A DNA stretch of 64,000 bases from Pseudoalteromonas luteoviolacea (GTDB taxonomy: Bacteria > Pseudomonadota > Gammaproteobacteria > Enterobacterales > Alteromonadaceae): assembly GCF_018100925.1 (NCBI RefSeq), contig NZ_JAGJEH010000007.1, positions 1 to 64,000 on the forward strand. The letters are read 5' to 3'. The notes under the pieces were generated by a model. That model ran no database searches. It saw only the letters and a list, made by a program, of their open reading frames with translations, and was not told the origin of the DNA. Position numbers and translations under genes: made by a program. Shown here in pieces: positions 18,911 through 27,889 of the stretch (position 1 is its first letter; every line of letters begins with the position of its first letter).

Positions 18911-20251
18911 ATGATTTATAGTGTACTTATCTATTTAACAGCGGTTGCTAGTTCTTCAGTGGATGTTGACCATGCCTATTTGCACCAACTCCCAACCCAG
19001 TGTGATAATTACACTCAATTGGCCAATCAAGGATATCGCATACTGCCCTGCTTCTTTGCTACATTGGGCAACAATCGGACAAACCAGTCAGTCATTCGCG
19101 ATGCTTACCGACAATTTCATGCGTTAAATTGGGATGTATTGGAAGGCCTTCCTGGCGTTGCCGACTATCGCTCTAATTACCTATCTAAAAGAGACACATA
19201 CCCGGTATGGCAATCATGGCCTAACTTAAACTCATTTTCCAAGTTAGATGACACATCTTGGCAAAAAGCCAAGAAAGAAATACCTGATATATGCCACGAT
19301 TTTGTCTCATTTCAAGATCGCGCTTTGTTTGAAAAAAACCATCCAAATATAACCAATTTAAATACACCATTATTACTTGAAACGCTTTTAAACCCTCAAG
19401 GTAACATTCTAATAGATAGCAATGGTAACCCAGTCTACTACTCTATTCACATGAACAAAGTAGCATTTGACTACTTAAAAGATAATGAAACGGCTGACCC
19501 CAAAATATTTCCCGCAGCTGATGCATATGCAAACAAGAGAGGGTCAATTTTTGTTAAAGCCGCATGGCTAATAAGTTCTTTTTCAGATGCAGAAAACTAC
19601 CATCGAGCGGCGGCATTTATCGTTGAAAAAGAGCAACAACAGGTAACAAATTGCAAACTAGCGGTTGTCAGTCTTTCTGCATTACACATAATCAATAAAA
19701 ATAACCCGACGCCACAAGCTTTAGCGCCAGCAGATACAAGTTACAAACTGAATATGTGGAGCTGGGCAACATACCTGCACTCAGGCGCGGTTCCAACTAA
19801 ACAGCAAAATTCAAAATCAGAGGTTGATCTGAATTCAAAGTACCCGCTTTTTAGTGAGCGTTTTATTACGATTAAAGAAAGCTGTTATGATCGGTCTGGC
19901 AATTTAAATACTCAACTTCCTACCTGTAAAATAAATAAGCCCACTTGCTACTCGAATGCTTCAGGTTGTGAACCCAGCGCTCTTTTAGGCCTTCTTTCTA
20001 ATGAAGACAAAGATATCCTAACAATTTATAACGCTAAAACAGCGGAGCTGTTAAAGAGCTCTGTTTGGGGGAATTATCGTATTCTAAATAGTCAATGGTC
20101 AGATATGGGGATCATCAAACCAAAATATTTAGCCAACCCCATTTTAGAGCCATTCGATGGGCTAGATTCGAGCTGCAGCGGATGTCATTCCGATGCAAAT
20201 ACACAGAAATTTAATGACTTTGTATTTTCTACAAACCTAAAACTTAACTAG
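18911..20251 (+). CDS. Second exported c-type cytochrome-like protein with C-terminal CxxCH
   Basis: A 446-aa protein from the ATG at 18911 (AAAAGGGA upstream; a TTG one codon earlier is less likely). It has a short signal peptide (MIYSVLIYLTAVASSS). One heme motif, CSGCH at about residues 422-426, lies 20-odd residues from the C-terminus. Shared features with the 519-aa protein upstream are DVLEGLPGV-type Trp/Leu segments, internal 'GNPVYYS' (compare 'NEPVYYQ') and FVKAAWLISS (compare IKVAWKVLG), so the two are diverged paralogues. It lies 15 bases before the next gene. A periplasmic redox role is probable; the reaction is unknown. Confidence 0.78.
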   Translation: MIYSVLIYLTAVASSSVDVDHAYLHQLPTQCDNYTQLANQGYRILPCFFATLGNNRTNQSVIRDAYRQFHALNWDVLEGLPGVADYRSNYLSKRDTYPVWQSWPNLNSFSKLDDTSWQKAKKEIPDICHDFVSFQDRALFEKNHPNITNLNTPLLLETLLNPQGNILIDSNGNPVYYSIHMNKVAFDYLKDNETADPKIFPAADAYANKRGSIFVKAAWLISSFSDAENYHRAAAFIVEKEQQQVTNCKLAVVSLSALHIINKNNPTPQALAPADTSYKLNMWSWATYLHSGAVPTKQQNSKSEVDLNSKYPLFSERFITIKESCYDRSGNLNTQLPTCKINKPTCYSNASGCEPSALLGLLSNEDKDILTIYNAKTAELLKSSVWGNYRILNSQWSDMGIIKPKYLANPILEPFDGLDSSCSGCHSDANTQKFNDFVFSTNLKLN

Positions 20252-20266
20252 AATAGGGAATCTAAT

Positions 20267-21085
20267 ATGAAAAGAACTTTACTGTTTTCGGGTTTACTAC
20301 TGGCATTTTCGGCTATCTCTGTTGAGGCTGTCGGCTCATCTTCTTATCAATTCAGCAAGCAAAACGCTTCAGTCCACTTAACCAGTCAACAATTATATAA
20401 ATACAAAGACAGCCTTTGTGCCCTCCAAATCGTAAATACTATGGTGCTAGATGGTGATCTGCAGTCTGTTACAAGTACCATGTATCCACTTCTTAACAGT
20501 GATGCGAAAAATGCAGAGTTGCAGAAAGAAAAACTGAAAAATCTATACTACGTACCTTATTCAGAAGTAAGTGCGCAACAAGGCACATCTATTCACTACT
20601 TGATTGAAAAAGCTTATGGTCCCATCACTAAACTTACAAACGTCTATTTAAGCAATGAAATGGCTGACGAATTAGTTGCGCAAACAGCAAGCTACAATGC
20701 CCAAGCAAAATTGACTCTAACATTAGGGAATGCAGCAGTTAGAACGGCACTCACTCCAGATCATGGTGTTGCATATGAAGATGAAACTGAGCTTCACAAT
20801 TATTCTGGAGACAGGAGCTTCATCTTAAACTCCCAAGATCAAAAAAACTTAGCGCTACTTTTGTTCTCAATTGCAAACAACAAAGCGCAATATGATAAAT
20901 TCCAAGACCTACTTAAAAGTAAGAATATCAAAAAGATTAGCAATAACTTTAAGGCTATTGCACTTCCAAATAAACAATTTATCTCACAGACAGCAGCTGA
21001 CAAACTGGCTTCTCTTACGGTAAAACACGACCATACTGAATTGGTATCTTTTATAGGCACTAATATTTATAAACCTTCTTGGTAA
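20267..21085 (+). CDS. Unknown periplasmic protein
   Basis: A 272-aa protein with a clear signal peptide (MKRTLLFSGLLLAFSAIS, cleavage near VEA-VG). The mature part is mostly helical and has one Cys (DSLCALQ), with no motif I recognise. TAGGGAATCTAAT precedes the ATG, and the spacer to the cytochrome gene is only 15 bases, so it is the last gene of that operon before the terminator at 21127. It could be a partner of the two heme proteins; this is inference from position alone. Confidence 0.7.
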   Translation: MKRTLLFSGLLLAFSAISVEAVGSSSYQFSKQNASVHLTSQQLYKYKDSLCALQIVNTMVLDGDLQSVTSTMYPLLNSDAKNAELQKEKLKNLYYVPYSEVSAQQGTSIHYLIEKAYGPITKLTNVYLSNEMADELVAQTASYNAQAKLTLTLGNAAVRTALTPDHGVAYEDETELHNYSGDRSFILNSQDQKNLALLLFSIANNKAQYDKFQDLLKSKNIKKISNNFKAIALPNKQFISQTAADKLASLTVKHDHTELVSFIGTNIYKPSW

Positions 21086-21126
21086 AGAGAGCGAATGTTC
21101 ACCGTTTTAATTCGTAGATAACATTC

Positions 21127-21157
21127 AACCTTGAGTGACTGGATGTCACTCAAGGTT
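21127..21157 (+). terminator. Strong Rho-independent terminator closing the kinase/cytochrome operon
   Basis: AACCTTGAGTGAC – TGGAT – GTCACTCAAGGTT, a perfect 13-bp stem with a five-base loop followed by a T/A-rich tail. It lies 41 bases after the last gene. The flanking 21158-21371 holds only the promoter area of the next gene; I saw nothing else in it. Confidence 0.85.
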
Positions 21158-21371
21158 TTAAAATTTGACTTAGATTTATTTGCTTTATGCATAAGTACTT
21201 CCTCCTTCTAAAAGGCACTTTCGGAACTATGATGCTCGAATATACAAATTTAACCCATCTATACTGTGCTTAAAATAGATCTGATAACACATACAGTTTA
21301 TTTATAACTGCTCTCCAATTATCTAAAAAATTATGCCAAAATATGCCCCAATACGCATAAAAGGATTATGT

Positions 21372-21977
21372 ATGAAAAATATATTCTGCCTCATTACCTC
21401 TGTCGGTTTATTAAGTTCAGCTCAATTCGCACAAGCTGCGGATACCGGCTTTGGAGTATCCGTCTTCGGAGGACACTCTATCAATCACGACTTAACAACC
21501 AGTAAAGACCAAACAATCGACCTTGAAGACAATAGCCACTTCGGTATATCTGTCGATAGACTCATCAACCGAACACGCTATGGCATGTATTACAGCATCA
21601 ATGAAACTGAGTTTGCTGATAACGCCATCGCAAAAGTTGACATGGAGTACTTACTATTTCAAAGCGCCATTGAGCTGCCTATCAATGACAGTTTATCAAG
21701 CTATGTTGGCGCACAGATTGGTGTAAACCGCATCACACCAAACTTTGCCGAAGCGGATGAGTTTTTTGCGTCGGGCTTGTTCACTGGCATCGACTACAAT
21801 ATTGGCGCTGGTTTTCACGCATTTACCGAGCTTAGATGGATGGCAACCATTGTAAAAAACACGTCTCAAGTTGTCTGCGACGATGACCCAAATACACAAG
21901 ACAATTGTATTTGGCACTTCGATGGTGACGTACTAAGTCAGTTCCAATTTAGTGCTGGTCTAAATTACCGTTTTTAG
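21372..21977 (+). CDS. Outer membrane beta-barrel protein (small, OmpW/OmpA-barrel-like)
   Basis: A 201-aa protein from the ATG at 21372, preceded by AAGGA at good distance. An in-frame ATG at 21333 would put 13 residues before the signal peptide and is rejected. The signal peptide MKNIFCLITSVGLLSSAQFAQA is followed by alternating beta strands (FGVSVFGGHS, FGISVDRLI, YGMYYSINE, SYVGAQIGV, AGFHAFTELRW) and ends in Phe after NYR, as expected for a barrel C-terminus. Two Cys in an Asp-rich loop (VVCDDDPN...DNCIW) may form a disulfide. Its 3' end overlaps the convergent LysR gene by 18 bases. Confidence 0.85.
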   Translation: MKNIFCLITSVGLLSSAQFAQAADTGFGVSVFGGHSINHDLTTSKDQTIDLEDNSHFGISVDRLINRTRYGMYYSINETEFADNAIAKVDMEYLLFQSAIELPINDSLSSYVGAQIGVNRITPNFAEADEFFASGLFTGIDYNIGAGFHAFTELRWMATIVKNTSQVVCDDDPNTQDNCIWHFDGDVLSQFQFSAGLNYRF

Positions 21978-22856
21978 TCGCGTTAAACTTTGCTTTAGTT
22001 CATCAATAAAAAGCCTAGTTTTATATGGGGTGAAGCGGGTGTTTGGGTAATAGGCCCACAATTGCTTCACCTCTGATTTCAAATCTGGCAGGACCGGAAT
22101 TAAAACCCCTTGCTTTAGCTCTCTGGCGACATATTGCGGGGAGATAAAAATTAATCCCATCCCCTGAATGGCTGCCTTCATCAATGCATCAAGATGGTCG
22201 GAGACAAAATTGTAGTGACTAAAATCAAATAAGCTGCCGTCTTCTAAAATTATCCCGCCTTTCTTCTGGTAGTAATTACTCAACAACATTTTATGGGCTG
22301 CCAAATCTTCAATGGCCGTTATTTTTTCACATTGTGATAAATAGCTAGGTGCTCCGAATACCGTCATTTGATAGTCAGCCAATCGAATTCCTTTGTGAGC
22401 CGCAGAATCAAACTCTTCATAATAACTGGTGATCACCAGATCATGCTCGAGATCTGGCGGAGAGCCCGGCGTCAATATATTCAAATGAATTGTGAGGTTT
22501 TCATACTTGTCTAAAAATTGCTTAATGACAGGCATTAATAAACTACTGCCTATGGCCTGGGTCGCAGCTATTTTTAGGGTACCTTGCGGCTCAAGCTCAC
22601 TCCCCTGTGCCTGCTCGATCATATCGTCAAACTGCCCTACCCAGTTTCTTGCATAGGACAAAAAGCGAATGCCGTTTTCGTTTAAGCTTACTTGCCTTGT
22701 CGTACGCACAAAAAGTGTTTGACCCAACTGTTTTTCAAGCCAGTCAATTCGCTTGCTCATTGCCGACGCAGACACACCTATGACATCTGCGGCCTTGGTA
22801 AAACTGCCCATATCCGATAATACAACAAAGCTGCGTACAGCACTTAGCCAATCCAT
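21960..22856 (-). CDS. LysR family transcriptional regulator
   Basis: A 298-aa LysR protein: an N-terminal winged helix-turn-helix (AVRSFVVLSDMGSFTKAADVIG, read with ASAMSKRIDWLEKQLGQ) and a periplasmic-binding-like effector domain from about residue 90. Divergent from the MFS efflux gene 103 bases away, the classic regulator-target layout, so it probably controls that gene and itself. Confidence 0.93.
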   Translation of the reverse strand: MDWLSAVRSFVVLSDMGSFTKAADVIGVSASAMSKRIDWLEKQLGQTLFVRTTRQVSLNENGIRFLSYARNWVGQFDDMIEQAQGSELEPQGTLKIAATQAIGSSLLMPVIKQFLDKYENLTIHLNILTPGSPPDLEHDLVITSYYEEFDSAAHKGIRLADYQMTVFGAPSYLSQCEKITAIEDLAAHKMLLSNYYQKKGGIILEDGSLFDFSHYNFVSDHLDALMKAAIQGMGLIFISPQYVARELKQGVLIPVLPDLKSEVKQLWAYYPNTRFTPYKTRLFIDELKQSLTRLKTVI

Positions 22857-22879
22857 ATTATTTCCTATGAAGAAAAAGT

Positions 22880-22915
22880 CTTTTAATTATTACCTTATTT
22901 TTAGGACATTAAAAG
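22880..22915. promoter_or_regulatory. Inverted repeat in the LysR/MFS divergent region
   Basis: CTTTTAAT at 22880-22887 and ATTAAAAG at 22908-22915 are perfect 8-bp inverted arms 20 bases apart, about 25 bases upstream of the LysR start and 45 before the MFS start. The AT-only composition weakens it, but position fits a LysR operator. Confidence 0.4.
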
Positions 22916-22959
22916 CACGTTATAGTAGCGCCTATTGTGCCCCACCATGAGTAACTGCC

Positions 22960-24168
22960 TTGAATAGATATATTGCTTTGGCCGCTTTTTTACTGTCATG
23001 CTCTCAATTGGCCAGTCAAATATTTATGCCCGTATTGCCTGATATCACGCAAAATCTTGCGCTTACTGAGGGAGCAAGTCAGGCAATCATTATTAGCTTC
23101 TTTGTTTCATTGGGGGCTGCACAATTAATTGCCGGTCCGTTATGTGACAAATACGGCAGCCGGCCTATTTTTATCTGCGGACAAATCATTTTAGTACTGG
23201 GTACATTGCTGTGTGCTCTAGCCTCTGATGCCAACACTTTTCTAGCTGGCCGGGTGTTGCAAGGTATTGGTAGCGCAGCCCCTGTACTCGTCAGCCGAGC
23301 AATTTTATACGCGACGTTTAAAGGTAATAAACTAAACAGCTCAATGGGGAATTTAGCCATATCTGCCAGTTTAGTCGCTTTGATCACACCACTGATTTCA
23401 GGCACCCTCGCAGACATGTTTTCATGGCAAGGAATGTCCATTGCACTTATTGTCTATTATGGCTTCGTGATGGTTTTTGGCCTGATTGTATTTCCCACGC
23501 AACAATCCTCAAATATATCATTACGCCCCGCTGCACTTGTAAAGCAATATGTCGATATTTCCCTCAGTCGTTTTTTTGTATCAATGGCTGTATTAAAATG
23601 GGCACCGACATTTTTATATTTAACCATTCAGCTTTACTTCCCCTTTCTTTTAAGGAATCAATTTGGCTTTACCACCGAGCAAATTGGTCAAGCTATGACA
23701 GTGTGTATGGGCGGCCTGCTTATCGGTTCTTCTCTTGCCAAAGCCATGCAAAAACGAGTCTCCCATTTAAAAGTTGTTGTCTATTTATGGCCTGCTTTGC
23801 CAATAAGTGCGCTGACTTTCCTATTTTTTCACGGTTCCGTCTACGCCGTTGTCTTCGCTTATTGCGCCATATTGTTTATTTTTGGTGGGTATTTTCCCAG
23901 CTATATGTACTATGTCGGACACTTCCATACATCGCGTTCCAGTACCGCCAATGCGCTTGTAGGCGCCACCGAACTGCTGATATTTTCAGTAATAGCTTGG
24001 CTTGCTAATCAATATTTAATTAGCGGCCCAGACTCTATTTCAATCATTGTCGCGACAATTTCTATCATCGTATTATTGGCTGCAAAACACCTCTCTTTTG
24101 CAGCAAAATCTAATCACTGTATTCAAGGAGAAGTAACATGCAATTCGAAACCGAACGACTCATTATAA
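22960..24168 (+). CDS. MFS multidrug efflux transporter, Bcr/CflA-like
   Basis: A 402-aa, 12-helix MFS protein. The motif A loop appears as GPLCDKYGSRPIF after helix 2, and helix 1 carries FMPVLPDI as in Bcr/CflA drug-resistance pumps. The start is a TTG at 22960; upstream GAGTAAC is a modest ribosome site and no ATG fits. The C-terminus overlaps the following GNAT by 31 bases. Control by the divergent LysR is likely. Confidence 0.88.
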   Translation: MNRYIALAAFLLSCSQLASQIFMPVLPDITQNLALTEGASQAIIISFFVSLGAAQLIAGPLCDKYGSRPIFICGQIILVLGTLLCALASDANTFLAGRVLQGIGSAAPVLVSRAILYATFKGNKLNSSMGNLAISASLVALITPLISGTLADMFSWQGMSIALIVYYGFVMVFGLIVFPTQQSSNISLRPAALVKQYVDISLSRFFVSMAVLKWAPTFLYLTIQLYFPFLLRNQFGFTTEQIGQAMTVCMGGLLIGSSLAKAMQKRVSHLKVVVYLWPALPISALTFLFFHGSVYAVVFAYCAILFIFGGYFPSYMYYVGHFHTSRSSTANALVGATELLIFSVIAWLANQYLISGPDSISIIVATISIIVLLAAKHLSFAAKSNHCIQGEVTCNSKPNDSL

Positions 24169-24671
24169 GACCTTTACAGTCCACCGATTTGCAAGCTGTT
24201 TATGACTCTCGTCGGAACCAAGAGACATCAAGATATATTGGTAAACCAGAAACCCTAGATGATGTTAAAAAGCGCATTGAAGAAGCCAAACAGCCTTTTC
24301 AAAATCTAGAGGGGCAGAGATTACTGCTTACCTTAGAGTGCAAATCATCGGGTGACTTTATCGGTGAAATGTTATTCAAGCATACCCAATTGGCCAGCCG
24401 CATTGGCGAAATAGGCTACCGATTGAGTCCAGAAAAACAGAAAAAAGGCTATGCTTTTGAAGCGACTAGCGCACTTATTTCGAAGCTTTTCACAGAGTTC
24501 GACCTAAATAAAATCACGGCTATTTGCGCGACTGAAAATACCGCTTCATGGCAACTGATGGAAAAACTCGGAATGAAAAAAGAGGGTTGCTTACGCGAAT
24601 ATATGTTGCTCCAAGACAGGTGTGTAGATAGCTACTTATACTCCATATTGAAAAGAGAGCACGTACGTTAA
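24138..24671 (+). CDS. GNAT family acetyltransferase, RimJ/RimL type
   Basis: A 177-aa acetyltransferase: ETERLIIRPLQSTDLQAVY, IGEIGYRLSPEKQKKGYAFEA (acetyl-CoA loop) and ATENTASWQLMEKLGMKKEG are typical of RimJ/RimL-like enzymes. AGGAGAAGTAAC precedes the ATG, which lies inside the end of the efflux gene, so the two are co-transcribed. Pairing with a drug pump allows a role in toxin or drug modification, but this is inference. Confidence 0.9.
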   Translation: MQFETERLIIRPLQSTDLQAVYDSRRNQETSRYIGKPETLDDVKKRIEEAKQPFQNLEGQRLLLTLECKSSGDFIGEMLFKHTQLASRIGEIGYRLSPEKQKKGYAFEATSALISKLFTEFDLNKITAICATENTASWQLMEKLGMKKEGCLREYMLLQDRCVDSYLYSILKREHVR

Positions 24672-24840
24672 TTATTGACCTTCTTCGAAATGAATGGTGA
24701 ATGGCTTAATAAACGCAATAAATGGCGCTTTTACTTGTCAAATCCTCAACATTGGATTCTGAAATTTTATCTCTTTATTGGCTAACGCAGATATCAATCA
24801 ACATCTATACTGTTTAAAAGCATTGATGTAGGAGTTAGTT

Positions 24841-26802
24841 ATGAGAATGCGCAAAAAGCTCATCAGTAGTTTTGTCCTGACGGTGATAGTTCCAATATTA
24901 GCAATATCTATCATGAGCATTACGCGCACTAAGCAAGAATCTCTCACGCGATTCACCGCTTCATCCGACAGTGAAATACGTCAGGTTGAAAATACCTTCG
25001 TATTATTTTTCGAACAAATGAAAAACAACGCGCGATTTTTAGCACAAAGCCAAGCAGTTGTGAATGTCAGTGACGACACTAGCACATACTTTGGCGCTGA
25101 AAAAATGATGACCCCAGAGACGTCTGGAGACAACGAAGCTGAGATTTTTCGATTATTTGAGAGTTTTGGCGTTACCCACCCTGAACTCTTATTTGTATAC
25201 CTTGGCACCGCTCAAGGTGGCTTTATTCAATACCCAGCTGAACCTCTTGGCGGCTATGATCCCCGCAAGCGCCCTTGGTATCAAGAAATAAGCCAAGCGT
25301 CAGACAAGGTCGTCATTACCGAACCTTATCAGGGTGTCACAGGGCAAGCTATGGTATCGGTTGCCACCGCAATTAAACGCGACAGTGCACTTGTCGGCGT
25401 ACAATCACTGGACGTCACACTGGCAACATTAACTGATATTGTAAGTAGTATTCAGCTAGGAGATACTGGATATCTGATGTTGCTGGACGGTAATGGTACG
25501 ATACTGGCCGATCCGAAGAACCCAGATAGCAACTTCAAAAATGTCGCTGACCTGTCATCACCTAAATACCAAGTAATCAAAAATATGAGCAGTGCACATA
25601 AGGATGCACTTGTCGCCATCGAAGACGCAGAAAAACAGATGATGGCTAAATCATATTACTCCAAAACATTAAACTGGACCTTTGTTGCTTTGATGGATGA
25701 AGACGAAATTCTCTCTTCAGCCTATGCGATGTCTTACAATATCAGTGTTATCGCACTGATTATGTTGGTACTGTTCATCGTCATTGCGATTGTACTTGCC
25801 AATAAAATCGTCTATCCCATTGAAATGGTTTCAGAGGGGCTCAAAGAAATAGCGCAAGGTGAAGGTAATTTGTCAAAACGGCTGCAAATAATTGGCAATG
25901 ATGAGATCAGCGAGCTTGCCTCATGGTTCAACCAATTTTTAAATTCGATCAATGCGCTGGTTATTGATATTAAGAACAATGCCAGTAATTTGAATGAGCA
26001 GGCTCAGCAATCTCACGGCAGTATTGATGAAATTCGGGGACAGTGTCATCACCAAGCCAGCACCTCTCAACAGACAGCTGAGCACACCCATGCCATGGAA
26101 AATATGGCCATGACGGTCAATGATAATTGTACCCAAGCACTGAGTGAAATATCCAATACCGACTCACATGCTCAGCAGGGTAATGAGCTCATTCAAAGCA
26201 CGGTTAAACAAGTTGCCACCTTAAACGATTCACTGGGTAGCTCAGCTCAAGCAATGAGCGAGCTTGAAGATCAGAGCAACAATATTACCAATATTCTCGA
26301 AGTCATTAGAACGATTGCCGAACAGACCAACTTACTGGCTCTCAATGCCGCCATTGAGGCTGCTCGTGCCGGTGAACAAGGGCGAGGCTTTGCAGTAGTT
26401 GCAGATGAAGTGCGTACTTTGGCCCAGCGCTCTCATGATGCGACGAAAGACATTGAAAAAGTACTCACAAAACTCACTGAAAAAACTAGGGCGGTGTCTA
26501 AACATATGACCTTAAGCGTTGAGGAGTCTAAATCAGCCATTGAGCAGTCGGAGCAAGCTCATCAGGCATTTGAAGAAATTGCGGATTCGATTTCGAGGGT
26601 CAAACCCATTATCGCTAACATTTCGCAACAAGCAGAGCAACAAGGCGCGTACTCAAGCGACAGTCGCACTCAAATTGAAGGCGTTAACCAGTCAATCAAA
26701 CAAGTGAGTCAATCTGCGGACACCTTGTATGATGGCGCTAAACAATTGGTCATATTCGCTAACAACCTCAATGAACTCGTTGGCAGATTTAATACTGATT
26801 GA
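24841..26802 (+). CDS. Methyl-accepting chemotaxis protein with dCache sensor
   Basis: A 653-aa chemoreceptor. One membrane helix lies at about residues 8-25, then a periplasmic dCache_1 domain ([11 protein letters not shown]...[29 protein letters not shown]). A second helix lies near 298-322, followed by HAMP ([20 protein letters not shown]) and the signalling hairpin tip [20 protein letters not shown]. The dCache motif DxxxxxWY suggests an amino-acid-like or other small ligand; which is unknown. There is no C-terminal pentapeptide for CheR tethering. The upstream 169-base gap shows no recognisable flagellar sigma-28 promoter. Confidence 0.95.
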   Translation: MRMRKKLISSFVLTVIVPILAISIMSITRTKQESLTRFTASSDSEIRQVENTFVLFFEQMKNNARFLAQSQAVVNVSDDTSTYFGAEKMMTPETSGDNEAEIFRLFESFGVTHPELLFVYLGTAQGGFIQYPAEPLGGYDPRKRPWYQEISQASDKVVITEPYQGVTGQAMVSVATAIKRDSALVGVQSLDVTLATLTDIVSSIQLGDTGYLMLLDGNGTILADPKNPDSNFKNVADLSSPKYQVIKNMSSAHKDALVAIEDAEKQMMAKSYYSKTLNWTFVALMDEDEILSSAYAMSYNISVIALIMLVLFIVIAIVLANKIVYPIEMVSEGLKEIAQGEGNLSKRLQIIGNDEISELASWFNQFLNSINALVIDIKNNASNLNEQAQQSHGSIDEIRGQCHHQASTSQQTAEHTHAMENMAMTVNDNCTQALSEISNTDSHAQQGNELIQSTVKQVATLNDSLGSSAQAMSELEDQSNNITNILEVIRTIAEQTNLLALNAAIEAARAGEQGRGFAVVADEVRTLAQRSHDATKDIEKVLTKLTEKTRAVSKHMTLSVEESKSAIEQSEQAHQAFEEIADSISRVKPIIANISQQAEQQGAYSSDSRTQIEGVNQSIKQVSQSADTLYDGAKQLVIFANNLNELVGRFNTD

Positions 26803-26819
26803 GGCCGTTTTACACCAAG

Positions 26820-27884
26820 TTATAGAGGGGTTTGCTGCGCCATCCCCTCTAAAAACTGCAAACTTGCACGCTCCTTATCGCTGGGTTTGTATGGCTCTCT
26901 TTTTAAATCTGATAAATCAACTGTGTGCAATGGAATTTCTGTGATTAAACTTTCACCATAACGGGTTCTTTCCCCTGGTACTGACGACATGCGTTCGACA
27001 ATGAAAGTCGTCAATTTGAGGTCATTGCTTAAATTAGGCAATACAGATTGATGAGCTTTCAGCGTGATTTTCTGTTTTCCATTGGCCAGCTTTGACTTTG
27101 TCACCAAGTGCGCCAAAGGCTTTCCACCGTCAAATAAGTTTGCTCTAACCCGATAGATACCCGCATCTTCCACATCTAGCTCTAAAGCAATGATTAAGTC
27201 ACTGCCTTGCACGTCTATGTACTTTAGCCCGACGAGTTTTGCACTCGGCTGTACATATTTAGCCTGTGCCACAATCGCAATAGGATCGCCACCCACATCT
27301 GCCGTCACTTTCAATTGTATATCACCGATAAAAGTGTCTTTGGCAGACAACTTGGTGACCGCTTGTCCCTGCTCAACTCTCAATTCCCTCTCAAGCAGTA
27401 CCTTGCGGTCATCGACTAAACTGACAAGCACTTTCGCTTGTGTAATGCCTTCTCCGGTCAACTGTAATTCAATTGGCTCTGGATAAGTGAAGCGGTATTT
27501 ATTGAGTACCAAAGCAATCGTGCCGCTCAGATCTGAATTCGGAACTGTGACCGGAATAAAGCGATTGGGCTCCAAACGATCAATATCGTGAATGCTTAAG
27601 GGCTGAGAATAAGGTGCAAAACGTAGCGTTTCTCGATAATTGGAAGCGATAGCTTTCGCCGCCTTTTGTGTACTGGTAAGTTGAAATGGCGACATATTAA
27701 TCGCACTCGTAGCTTGCTCTTTGTCTAGCGCAACTACATCGGGCTCTTTTTGTTCCTGAATATCTTCTACTTCTTTGAGTACATTGGGCGATTGCTTCGG
27801 CTGAATGCTGCTATTTGGCGTAATTGCACGCCAAATAACAAGTGCCAATAGGGCACTTGTTATAACGACAAAGATTTTCTTCAT
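26820..27884 (-). CDS. Membrane-anchored periplasmic beta-rich protein next to a lipase
   Basis: A 354-aa protein with one N-terminal membrane anchor (MKKIFVVITSALLALVIW), a charged/variable linker to about residue 60, and a beta-rich periplasmic part with Ig-like stretches (IELQLTGEGITQAKVLVSL, IYRVRANLFDGGKPLA). It starts five bases after the lipase stop and is certainly co-transcribed. The anchor-plus-linker layout is like lipase foldases, but I do not see the foldase signature motif, so that label is not justified. It may be a lipase-associated chaperone or an accessory protein of unknown function. Confidence 0.7.
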   Translation of the reverse strand: MKKIFVVITSALLALVIWRAITPNSSIQPKQSPNVLKEVEDIQEQKEPDVVALDKEQATSAINMSPFQLTSTQKAAKAIASNYRETLRFAPYSQPLSIHDIDRLEPNRFIPVTVPNSDLSGTIALVLNKYRFTYPEPIELQLTGEGITQAKVLVSLVDDRKVLLERELRVEQGQAVTKLSAKDTFIGDIQLKVTADVGGDPIAIVAQAKYVQPSAKLVGLKYIDVQGSDLIIALELDVEDAGIYRVRANLFDGGKPLAHLVTKSKLANGKQKITLKAHQSVLPNLSNDLKLTTFIVERMSSVPGERTRYGESLITEIPLHTVDLSDLKREPYKPSDKERASLQFLEGMAQQTPL

Positions 27885-27889
27885 AATGT

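Noticed and set aside
26820-27884. Lipase-specific foldase (Lif) label
   Set aside because: Anchor layout is similar, but the foldase sequence motif is absent and the fold appears beta-rich.
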